Assembly: GCA_946619805.1 (NCBI GenBank)
Contig: CAMOMM010000088.1
Span: 1-5,167, forward strand
Direction: 5' to 3'
Source: an uncultured Bacillota bacterium
GTDB taxonomy: Bacteria > Bacillota_I > Bacilli_A > Erysipelotrichales > Erysipelotrichaceae
DNA: 5,167 nucleotides
The translations under genes were made by a program, and so were the position numbers. Shown here in pieces: positions 1 to 4,842 of this stretch; position 1 is the stretch's first letter; every line of letters begins with the position of its first letter. The notes under the pieces are model-generated. The model was not told the DNA's origin. It worked only from the letters and a program-made list of their open reading frames with translations, and made no database searches.

Positions 1-126
1 TATGCAGTATATCTCTCTTTCTAACTCAAAGATAGATTTTATACTCTCTCTCTTAGGAAGCTCAATGATTAGTTCACCACCAAGTTCCTTAGACTTTATT
101 TCTAGCTGATTATTAGTATCACCCAT
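1..126 (-). CDS. Unrecognised AT-rich protein, N-terminal 42 residues only
   Basis: I do not recognise this protein. An ATG at 126 opens a frame with no stop down to the left edge, so only 42 residues are visible; the C-terminus lies outside. The start is well supported by an AGGAG ribosome binding site at 139-135, eight bases upstream. The visible part begins MGDTNNQLEI and continues as a charged, soluble-looking sequence rich in Glu, Lys and Ile (GGELIIELPKRES near residues 16-28), with no signal peptide or membrane segment. Its DNA is about one third G+C (39 of 120 bases counted at 1-120), against about 55% in stretches of the neighbouring transketolase gene, and it uses AT-ending codons such as CTA, ATA and AGA. 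It occupies the place where the C-terminal transketolase subunit would be expected. A small ORF of an insertion sequence is possible but unproven. Confidence 0.6.
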   Translation of the reverse strand, partial: MGDTNNQLEIKSKELGGELIIELPKRESIKSIFELEREIYCI

Positions 127-134
127 TTGCAGGT

Positions 135-139
135 CTCCT
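135..139 (-). promoter_or_regulatory. Ribosome binding site of the left-edge gene
   Basis: The minus strand reads AGGAG eight bases before the ATG at 126. This canonical site is the main reason for calling the short, truncated frame at 1-126 a real gene despite its lack of recognisable homology. Confidence 0.6.
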
Positions 140-165
140 ACTTATATTAATAAACAAGCCTTCCT

Positions 166-879
166 CTACTTCTTGGCCGCATTATTTACAACCTTATTAG
201 CCTGAGCCTTCTCAATTGCTTCAGCGATGGCTTCAATGTCATCACCTTTTACCTTCTGTGTATAGAAACCAAAGGCTTCCATCTTCTTAACATAGTCAAA
301 CGGATACAGAACATCCTTGGTGTAGCCGTCCAGCTGACGCTTGTTATCGTCAATGATGACGATGCAGTTGCTCAGTTTTCTGGCGGCGACAAACTGGAAG
401 GCTTCCCAGCACTGTCCTTCATTTAATTCACCGTCACCGACAATCATGTAAGTGAAACGGTTCTGTCCTTTCAGTCTCTGTCCCAAGGCTATTCCAGCTG
501 CAGAGCTTGTTCCCTGTCCAAGTGATCCTGTTGTCATGTCAACACCAGGAGTCTTGGTTCTGTCAGGATGTGACGGTAATTTTGTTCCGCCATCATTCAG
601 AGTCATCAGCCATTCCTTAGGGAAAAATCCTCTTTCAGCCAGGGCTGAATACCAGGCCGGTCCTGAATGTCCCTTTGACAGAACTACCATGTCACGGTCT
701 TCCATCTGAGGATTGGCAGGATCAACATGCAGTACCTTACCGTAAAGTACTGCCATAAGTTCGACGATTGACATTGAACCGCCCAGATGACCATAGCCAC
801 GATGCTTCAGCAGTTCAATGACATCCAGACGGATCTTGGCTGCCAGTAACTCCAGCTTTTTCTTTTCTACTTTATCCAT
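166..879 (-). CDS. Transketolase, N-terminal (ThDP-binding) subunit, C-terminally truncated
   Basis: This is the pyrophosphate-binding half of a split transketolase, a cytoplasmic enzyme of the pentose phosphate pathway that moves two-carbon ketol units between sugar phosphates using thiamine diphosphate and Mg2+. Visible family motifs are GHLGGS (residues 30-35), DRDMVVLSKGH (61-71), SHPD (103-106), GSLGQG (118-123) and the ThDP motif GDGELNEG (148-155), closed by DDN with Asn179. The start at 879 is chosen because GGAGG lies five bases upstream; an ATG directly before it (882) is the alternative, and the frame's upstream extension to 942 crosses the promoter. At 237 residues it is some 35-45 residues shorter than usual subunits (about 270-280). 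It ends in NKVVNNAAKK instead of the conserved segment with a Thr-x-Lys-Gly-x-Gly motif. The C-terminal partner subunit, normally encoded directly downstream, is absent. It may therefore be a non-functional remnant. Confidence 0.85.
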   Translation of the reverse strand: MDKVEKKKLELLAAKIRLDVIELLKHRGYGHLGGSMSIVELMAVLYGKVLHVDPANPQMEDRDMVVLSKGHSGPAWYSALAERGFFPKEWLMTLNDGGTKLPSHPDRTKTPGVDMTTGSLGQGTSSAAGIALGQRLKGQNRFTYMIVGDGELNEGQCWEAFQFVAARKLSNCIVIIDDNKRQLDGYTKDVLYPFDYVKKMEAFGFYTQKVKGDDIEAIAEAIEKAQANKVVNNAAKK

Positions 880-884
880 CATTA

Positions 885-890
885 CCTCCC
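885..890 (-). promoter_or_regulatory. Ribosome binding site deciding the transketolase start
   Basis: The minus strand reads GGGAGG, followed by TAATG and then ATG at 879. The spacing of five bases to 879, against two to the ATG at 882, favours 879. Both are far better placed than the in-frame ATG at 942. Confidence 0.7.
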
Positions 891-918
891 AATATATTAG
901 ATAATATCTGCTATATAC

Positions 919-942
919 ATTATAGACCATTACATCTGACAA
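919..942 (-). promoter_or_regulatory. Probable promoter of the transketolase gene
   Basis: A perfect TATAAT -10 element lies at 924-919 on the minus strand, placing transcription start near 912 and leaving a short leader of about 33 bases. A TTGTCA hexamer, good as a -35, lies at 942-937 but is only 12 bases from that -10. At normal spacing it would pair only with weaker T/A-rich hexamers around 912-919. The -10 is convincing; the -35 is not settled. Confidence 0.45.
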
Positions 943-986
943 TTCACTGATAAATCCATAAAAGAGAACAATTTGTCATTCTCAAA

Positions 987-995
987 TGTTATAAT
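987..995 (+). promoter_or_regulatory. Extended -10 promoter of the YunG-like gene
   Basis: TGTTATAAT is a perfect extended -10 (TGn plus TATAAT), predicting a start near 1002 and a leader of about 43 bases. No good -35 lies 16-18 bases upstream, which is usual for extended -10 promoters. Its position inside the longer open frame that begins at 973 argues that translation starts later, at 1045. Confidence 0.6.
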
Positions 996-1032
996 TGAAA
1001 ACAGGATAACACCCAGCTTAACAGAATCAACC

Positions 1033-1038
1033 GGGAGG
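1033..1038 (+). promoter_or_regulatory. Ribosome binding site deciding the YunG-like start
   Basis: GGGAGG lies six bases before the ATG at 1045. No comparable site precedes the in-frame ATG at 973 or any other upstream start, so 1045 is the initiation codon. Confidence 0.7.
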
Positions 1039-1044
1039 ATCAGC

Positions 1045-1488
1045 ATGCAATACAGATTCATAGGCCACGATACCGTTAACTTCACAAAGGAAAACCCGGA
1101 TTACCCAGGCATAACTAATCCATTCAGACTGTATGACATTCTGTCAACCATCTGGTGTAGGGAAACCTGTGCTCCTCGCATGCAGAAGGACTGGAATGAA
1201 AACAACATCACCTGGGGACAGTGTTCGATAACTGCCTTCCTGGTCCAGGACATTTTTGGCGGCAGGGTCTATGGCGTACCGCTTAGTGACGGCAGTGTTC
1301 ACTGTTATAATGAAGTGGACCATCAGGTATTTGACCTTACCAGCGAGCAGTTTCTGCCTCAGATCCTTAACTATGAAAACAATCCTGAACAGTTCCGCGA
1401 AATGCATTTTGCCAAAGAAGAGAAATATCAGAGATACCTCCTGCTGAAACAGAAACTTAATGAGAAACTGAAAAATAACAACGGCTAG
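1045..1488 (+). CDS. YunG-like protein of unknown function
   Basis: This 147-residue soluble protein has no signal peptide or membrane segment. Its middle resembles the Bacillus subtilis YunG family as I remember it: a tryptophan followed by GQCSITAFLVQD (58-69), an FGG turn (71-73), a Gly-x-x-His-x-x-Asn stretch (GSVHCYN, 83-89) and FDLTSEQF (96-103). Cys60, His86 and Asp97 fall in the order and spacing of a papain- or transglutaminase-like triad, with the Cys at the start of a predicted helix; that is my inference, and no activity is established for the family to my knowledge. The C-terminal third (about 112-145) is charged and probably helical. Start 1045 has a strong ribosome binding site and an extended -10 promoter upstream. 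The gene is transcribed alone, away from transketolase and towards the DUF4349 lipoprotein, whose stop codon overlaps its own. Confidence 0.7.
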   Translation: MQYRFIGHDTVNFTKENPDYPGITNPFRLYDILSTIWCRETCAPRMQKDWNENNITWGQCSITAFLVQDIFGGRVYGVPLSDGSVHCYNEVDHQVFDLTSEQFLPQILNYENNPEQFREMHFAKEEKYQRYLLLKQKLNEKLKNNNG

Positions 1489-1499
1489 CCGTTGTTATT
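1474..1499. terminator. Bidirectional palindromic terminator overlapping both stop codons
   Basis: A perfect 26-bp palindrome has arms AATAACAACGG / CCGTTGTTATT around a CTAG centre, giving an 11-bp stem and a four-base loop. On the plus strand it runs into TTATTGTTTTCTTT, and on the minus strand into TTATTTTTC, so either transcript gets a hairpin followed by a U-rich tract. Both TAG stops lie in the CTAG loop (plus 1486-1488, minus 1487-1485), so the terminator lies within the final codons of two convergent genes. The stem is moderate in G+C, so termination efficiency may be partial. Confidence 0.7.
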
Positions 1500-2390
1500 G
1501 TTTTCTTTGACTGTCATGACAGTTTTCTTTTCCTTACTGAAAATTCTGCTGATGAGGTTTGTTACAGGCTTTCTCAAAAGGACAAATGCAACTGCCAGTA
1601 TGATGAGCTGCGGTAACCGGTAAATGACCCAGATTATCAGATTTTCAGCATTTCTGAGGAAATTGCTCCGTGACCCGCTGCAGGCATTCAGCAGCTTCTG
1701 CAGGAAACTTGTTTCCGAATAAGTCTGAACTTCACGGATGGTCAGATCAATTGTTGAATAAGCCACATCAGCGTCCATGCTGTTCTTATATGACTTCAGC
1801 TGAGTGATCTCGGTTTCAACTTCACTTAATCTGGCTTCAATCTGAATGACATCGCTCAGGCTTGAAGCCTGTGCCAGCAGCTGCAGCAGTCTGGCATGCT
1901 GGGTTTCCAGGGCTTCGATTCTTATTTCATTATTATTGTACTGTCTGGTAATGTTATCGACATTGGTAGAGATGTCAATTATGCTTCCGGAGCTGTCTCT
2001 TAAGCTCTGAATGAACTCATCAAAATGTTTGGCCGGTACTCTTACGGTAAGACGGAATGTTCGGCCGGAACCGCCGCTTTCCCTCATGCTCTGAGTTATG
2101 GCTTCGTACTGCTTCATGATTTCTTCCAATTCTTTGGTAAGAGAACCGTAATCCTTGGTTTCCAGTACGATGGAACTGCGATAGACCAGTTTCTCTTCCT
2201 CTACAGACATACTGTCATTTGCCTGTGTCTTATGCTGAACAACACTGTATGAAGAGTCACCGTCAGCCGCATAATCACCGCCCATGCTGTAGTATTCAGA
2301 CCGTGGCATTTCATAGACGTCCTCGGATTTCCTGGCGGCACAGCCAAACAGGAAAACCACGCATAACAAGGTAATCATTAATTTTTTCAT
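1485..2390 (-). CDS. DUF4349-type lipoprotein
   Basis: This 301-residue predicted lipoprotein has Lys-Lys at 2-3, a hydrophobic core and the lipobox LFGC with Cys17, which would be lipidated after signal peptidase II cleavage and anchor the protein outside the membrane. A low-complexity linker rich in Ser, Tyr and Asp (about 20-62) precedes a domain matching the DUF4349 pattern: KLVYRSSIVLET (67-78), RLTVRVPAKHFDEF (113-126), then a helical, coiled-coil-prone section (about 150-205) and a strand-like ending at DLTIRE (215-220). A strong membrane segment follows at about 250-273, with basic residues after it, so the protein is probably tethered at both ends. The DUF4349 function is unknown. 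The start at 2390 has AGGAGG eight bases upstream. The gene stands alone, divergent from the patatin gene and convergent with the YunG-like gene. The tail is NNNNG, encoded in the shared terminator palindrome. Confidence 0.85.
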   Translation of the reverse strand: MKKLMITLLCVVFLFGCAARKSEDVYEMPRSEYYSMGGDYAADGDSSYSVVQHKTQANDSMSVEEEKLVYRSSIVLETKDYGSLTKELEEIMKQYEAITQSMRESGGSGRTFRLTVRVPAKHFDEFIQSLRDSSGSIIDISTNVDNITRQYNNNEIRIEALETQHARLLQLLAQASSLSDVIQIEARLSEVETEITQLKSYKNSMDADVAYSTIDLTIREVQTYSETSFLQKLLNACSGSRSNFLRNAENLIIWVIYRLPQLIILAVAFVLLRKPVTNLISRIFSKEKKTVMTVKENNNNG

Positions 2391-2398
2391 TTCCCATT

Positions 2399-2404
2399 CC
2401 TCCT
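2399..2404 (-). promoter_or_regulatory. Ribosome binding site of the DUF4349 lipoprotein
   Basis: Perfect AGGAGG, eight bases before the ATG at 2390. An out-of-frame ATG lies between them, only one base after the site, too close to compete well. I could not settle on a promoter for this gene in 2405-2480; a TATAGG-like hexamer near 2415 has no convincing -35. Confidence 0.65.
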
Positions 2405-2484
2405 GTTATCTTCCTATACCCTAATGACAGAAACTGATTAGTGAAAGTAACATAAAATTACTTCTTTTTTTAGCCTTCAATAAC

Positions 2485-2493
2485 TGTTAAAAT
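2485..2493 (+). promoter_or_regulatory. Extended -10 promoter of the patatin-like gene
   Basis: TGTTAAAAT fits an extended -10 (TGn plus TAAAAT, five of six to consensus), predicting a start near 2500. Upstream at the -35 distance is only a T-tract (about 2464-2471). The element closely resembles TGTTATAAT before the YunG-like gene, so both plus-strand genes probably depend on the extended -10 contact. Confidence 0.5.
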
Positions 2494-2501
2494 ATAGTTT
2501 G

Positions 2502-2516
2502 CCTGCTGGCAGGAGG
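2502..2516 (+). promoter_or_regulatory. Ribosome binding site of the patatin-like gene with small inverted repeat
   Basis: AGGAGG at 2511-2516 lies eight bases before the ATG at 2525 and fixes the start. It partly overlaps a short inverted repeat, CCTGC-TG-GCAGG (2502-2513), that would place the first bases of the site in a hairpin near the 5' end of the transcript. With a two-base loop the last pair must open, leaving four pairs, so any effect on translation would be small. Confidence 0.5.
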
Positions 2517-2524
2517 ATAAGCAA

Positions 2525-3427
2525 ATGAGTACAAATGTATATTCAGGTATAGATAAAATTCCAGCCGGAAGTGCTTCTGACAAGATAACAGAAGGATGTC
2601 TGGTTCTGGAAGGCGGTGCCTTCCGCGGTCTTTACACCCAGGGAGTTCTGGATGCCTTCATGCTTAATGACATAAACTTCCAATGCGTCGTGGGAACCTC
2701 AGCGGGAGCCATGGCCGGAATGAACTACGTGTCCGGAAACATCGGACGCAGTGCCCGTGCCAATCTGACCTACCGTCACAATTCCCATTACATTGGAGTC
2801 AAATCAGTAAGAAAGGCTCACAGTCTGATCAACCTGGATTTCCTGTTAAAGGACTATAATTCCATTGAACTGATAAACATCAGAAAGTTCTTTGATCCAC
2901 GCAGAAGATTCGTGGCGGTCTGCACCAACTGTTCCAATGGTGATACTCTCTATTTTGACAGAGACTATTGCGGCAACATCTTTGATGCCATTAAGGCTTC
3001 AGCTTCCATGCCGTTTGTTTCACCGATGGTCAACGTTGACGGCATCTACTGTCTCGATGGCGGAGCCAGCTGCAAGATCCCTTATCAGTGGGCTCTTGAT
3101 CAGGGCTATGAAAAGGTAGTGGTCATCAAGACCCGTGAAAACGGCTTCAGAAAAAAAGTCAGCGACCGAAAGCCGGCTCACCGCATATATATCAATCATC
3201 AGGCTTTTGCCGAAAAGCTGGATAATTCTCCGGCAGCCTACAATGCCCAGTGTGCTGAACTGGAAGTACTGGAAAAGGAAGGCAGACTGTATGTCATGGC
3301 TCCAAGTCAGCAAGTGACGGTCAGCCGTGTGGAATCCGACATTGAAAAACTCGGTGACCTCTACTGGCTTGGTTACAATGACGCCCTGGCCTCTCTGGAC
3401 AGTTTAAGAGAATACCTGAACAGATAA
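2525..3427 (+). CDS. Patatin-like phospholipase / serine hydrolase, YjjU type
   Basis: A 300-residue patatin-like acyl hydrolase, expected to cleave acyl esters of lipids with a Ser-Asp dyad; the actual substrate cannot be read from sequence. The glycine-rich oxyanion loop is LEGGAFRG (28-35), the nucleophile elbow GTSAG (57-61) with Ser59, and the acid DGGASCKIP (178-186) with Asp178. The segment IKASASMPFVSP (156-167) is also typical. The LEGGxxRG opening, overall length and a conserved C-terminal section after about residue 205 match the bacterial YjjU-like subgroup, where a DUF6363-type C-terminal domain is usual; I am less sure of that domain. No signal peptide or membrane helix is seen, so it is probably cytoplasmic or membrane-peripheral. 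It is monocistronic, with its own extended -10 promoter and a strong terminator right after its stop. Nothing nearby suggests a nucleotide-signalling defence role. Confidence 0.92.
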   Translation: MSTNVYSGIDKIPAGSASDKITEGCLVLEGGAFRGLYTQGVLDAFMLNDINFQCVVGTSAGAMAGMNYVSGNIGRSARANLTYRHNSHYIGVKSVRKAHSLINLDFLLKDYNSIELINIRKFFDPRRRFVAVCTNCSNGDTLYFDRDYCGNIFDAIKASASMPFVSPMVNVDGIYCLDGGASCKIPYQWALDQGYEKVVVIKTRENGFRKKVSDRKPAHRIYINHQAFAEKLDNSPAAYNAQCAELEVLEKEGRLYVMAPSQQVTVSRVESDIEKLGDLYWLGYNDALASLDSLREYLNR

Positions 3428-3460
3428 AAAAAGCCCTGCGCAGCTATTGCTCAGGGTTTT
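3428..3460. terminator. Bidirectional terminator between the patatin and nucleoside hydrolase genes
   Basis: The stem CCCTG (3434-3438) / CAGGG (3452-3456) is extended by A-U pairs and one G-U pair in the plus transcript. An inner AGC/GCT stem sits around a TATT loop, with CGC bulged. The plus transcript ends in UUUU. The minus transcript has the same core followed by C and seven U residues (complement of A3426-A3432), making it the stronger terminator in that direction. It begins directly after the patatin stop and lies 18 bases beyond the nucleoside hydrolase stop. Confidence 0.85.
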
Positions 3461-3478
3461 ATCATGCTTTAGGGGTAT

Positions 3479-4417
3479 TTATTTCATGGCGTTTGCCAGA
3501 TATCCGGTAAACAGTTTCATGAATTTCCTACTGTCAACATCCAGGGCATAATGAACGTTCCTGTCCGTTTCCAGCAGCAGATCGGCTGTTGTCATTAATC
3601 TTCCTCTGGCCTCTCCCTGCTGTTCAACGGTAAGTTTAATATCATGCCATTCAGTGATTATGTCAGGATTGAGAGCTGCTTCCACGGCCAGCGGATCATG
3701 CATGGCTCCGCCTATTACTCCCGTTTCATTGGCGTAATAATAGTATGCCATGTCATGGAAACACCTGCTTCGCTCCGTATTCATTTCCTTCAGGAAAGCG
3801 ATGTCTTCTCCCATGATGATCGTTTTCAGGGTGACATCCAGACCGATGACTGTCAGCTGCAGTCCGCTTCCAAATACATATCCGGCAGCTTTCGGGTCAT
3901 TGTAAATGTTGGCTTCAGCAAACGGAGTTATGTTTCCCCTGACGGTAAGGGCCCCACCCATTATAGCAATCTTGCCGCACTGAGCCATGGCTTCTCTGTC
4001 CGCCTTTATGGCATTAGCCAGGTTCGTCAGCGGTCCCAGACATACGATCGTCAGCTTTTCACGATATCTGAGAGATGCTCTAACCATGAAGTCCCAGGCC
4101 TTTGTTTCCCGGGCTTTTTTTGGATTATGCGAGAATTCAACATTACCGACACCGTTGTTTCCGTGGATGACTTTCAGATGATCACTCACCGGCCAGTCAT
4201 CACTTCCCCAGGGACAGTTTGCCCCGGGATAAACATCCGTACAGTCATGTCCCAGCTGGTATAAAACATCCAGGGTATTCCTGGTTGCATAATCCAGATA
4301 AGTATTGCCAAACGCCGTGGTAATGCCGATTATTTCCGTATCTTCCTTACCGCAGACCATGGCTATGGCCAGGGCATCATCGATGCCGGTGTCAACATCA
4401 AGGATCAGATATTTCAT
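3479..4417 (-). CDS. Nucleoside hydrolase (inosine-uridine preferring type)
   Basis: This 312-residue, probably cytoplasmic Ca2+ enzyme cleaves the N-glycosidic bond of ribonucleosides to give a free base and ribose for salvage; base preference cannot be told. Compared with the Crithidia enzyme, all key positions seem present: DVDTGIDDA (7-15) with Asp9, Asp13 and Asp14, Asn38 in FGN, the GPLTNLA segment (128-134) with Thr131, EANIYNDP (168-175) with Glu168 and Asn170, and HDP (240-242) with catalytic-type His240 and Ca2+ ligand Asp241. The start at 4417 is preferred because AGGAGG lies seven bases upstream and the first strand of the fold begins directly with MKYLILD. An in-frame ATG at 4438 overlaps the rhodanese stop as ATGA but has a poor ribosome binding site. 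It is last in a three-gene minus-strand unit, 17 bases after the rhodanese gene, and is followed by a terminator with a U7 tract. Confidence 0.93.
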   Translation of the reverse strand: MKYLILDVDTGIDDALAIAMVCGKEDTEIIGITTAFGNTYLDYATRNTLDVLYQLGHDCTDVYPGANCPWGSDDWPVSDHLKVIHGNNGVGNVEFSHNPKKARETKAWDFMVRASLRYREKLTIVCLGPLTNLANAIKADREAMAQCGKIAIMGGALTVRGNITPFAEANIYNDPKAAGYVFGSGLQLTVIGLDVTLKTIIMGEDIAFLKEMNTERSRCFHDMAYYYYANETGVIGGAMHDPLAVEAALNPDIITEWHDIKLTVEQQGEARGRLMTTADLLLETDRNVHYALDVDSRKFMKLFTGYLANAMK

Positions 4418-4424
4418 GCATTTG

Positions 4425-4430
4425 CCTCCT
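4425..4430 (-). promoter_or_regulatory. Ribosome binding site deciding the nucleoside hydrolase start
   Basis: AGGAGG, within the longer purine run GGAAGGAGG, lies seven bases before the ATG at 4417. Choosing the upstream ATG at 4438 would put this perfect site inside the coding sequence. Confidence 0.7.
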
Positions 4431-4434
4431 TCCG

Positions 4435-4842
4435 TCATGGCGTTACACCGGTGACCGTTTCACCGGTCCAGGTAATGATCCCGCCGAACTCATAGACATT
4501 TCGGTAGCCCATTGCAGCCAGCTTTTCCGCAGCCTGCTTGCTGCGGTTACCGCTGCGGCAATAGACCAGGATGATCTGATCAGTATCCGGAAGCTTTTCC
4601 GGTTTTTCCTGATCTATGTTCTCATTGGGAATGCAGATCGCTCCCGGGATGTGTCCTTCGATGTACTCATCCATGCGGCGGACATCCACGATGACATGAC
4701 CGTCATCTTTTGCCATCATCTCGGCAGCCTCTTCCTGACTGATCTGCTTATAAGTGATCTGTTCTGTATTTCTGCATCCTGTCATGACGGCAATCATAAG
4801 CAGGATAAGAATTGAAAGTAGTGTTTTCTTCATGTCTGTCAT
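4435..4842 (-). CDS. Lipid-anchored rhodanese-domain protein
   Basis: A 135-residue single-domain rhodanese with an N-terminal export signal. Residues 1-22 hold Lys5-Lys6, a long hydrophobic stretch and a lipobox-like MTGC with Cys23 (Met at -3 is tolerated but not ideal), so it should be anchored outside the membrane. The domain shows VDVRRMDEYIEGHIPGA (52-68) and the active loop CRSGNRS (95-101), with Cys95 the likely persulfide carrier, followed by GYRNVYEFGGIITW near the end. Family members move sulfane sulfur, typically from thiosulfate to an acceptor such as cyanide or a thiol; the acceptor here is unknown. The start at 4842 shares ATGA with the stop of the upstream gene and lacks a clear ribosome binding site, suggesting translational coupling. 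ATG at 4833 (MKKTLL) is the alternative, also without a good site. The nucleoside hydrolase gene follows 17 bases after the stop. Confidence 0.9.
   Translation of the reverse strand: MTDMKKTLLSILILLMIAVMTGCRNTEQITYKQISQEEAAEMMAKDDGHVIVDVRRMDEYIEGHIPGAICIPNENIDQEKPEKLPDTDQIILVYCRSGNRSKQAAEKLAAMGYRNVYEFGGIITWTGETVTGVTP

Larger units (their letters stand above)
1..189 (-). mobile_element. Possible left end of an inserted element (tentative)
   Basis: Three things suggest foreign DNA from the left edge to about 189. The transketolase frame loses family resemblance after about residue 228-230. Base composition drops from about half G+C to about one third. The expected partner transketolase gene is replaced by an unrelated AT-rich frame. 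On the minus strand a GTAA stands at 189-186, right where homology ends; IS66-family ends are known to begin with GTAA, and their first small ORF lies a few tens of bases inside, as here (ATG at 126). The other end, the transposase and any target duplication are outside the window, and GTAA is a very common tetranucleotide, so this is a weak call. A simple deletion or recombination junction would explain the same facts. Confidence 0.25.

Noticed and set aside
452..709. Plus-strand open frame opposite transketolase
   Set aside because: Shadow of a strongly conserved minus-strand gene; its sequence mirrors conserved transketolase codons.
880..942. Longer N-terminus for transketolase starting at 942
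   Set aside because: It would cross the TATAAT at 919-924 and the GGGAGG site, and adds a Tyr-rich leader unlike any transketolase.
973..1044. Longer N-terminus for the YunG-like protein starting at 973
   Set aside because: This stretch contains the extended -10 promoter and the ribosome binding site for 1045, so it is upstream regulatory sequence and not coding.
3020..3313. Minus-strand open frame opposite the patatin gene
   Set aside because: It covers the active-site Asp and C-terminal codons of the patatin gene on the other strand, with no ribosome binding site or recognisable domain.
2525..3427. Patatin as effector of a CBASS-type antiphage system
   Set aside because: No cyclic nucleotide synthase or other defence gene is adjacent. 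The gene has its own promoter and terminator, and the sequence fits the housekeeping YjjU-like subgroup.
3644..4264. A 206-codon plus-strand open frame
   Set aside because: It lies antisense inside the nucleoside hydrolase gene, whose catalytic motifs are intact. It has no ribosome binding site and no recognisable protein pattern.
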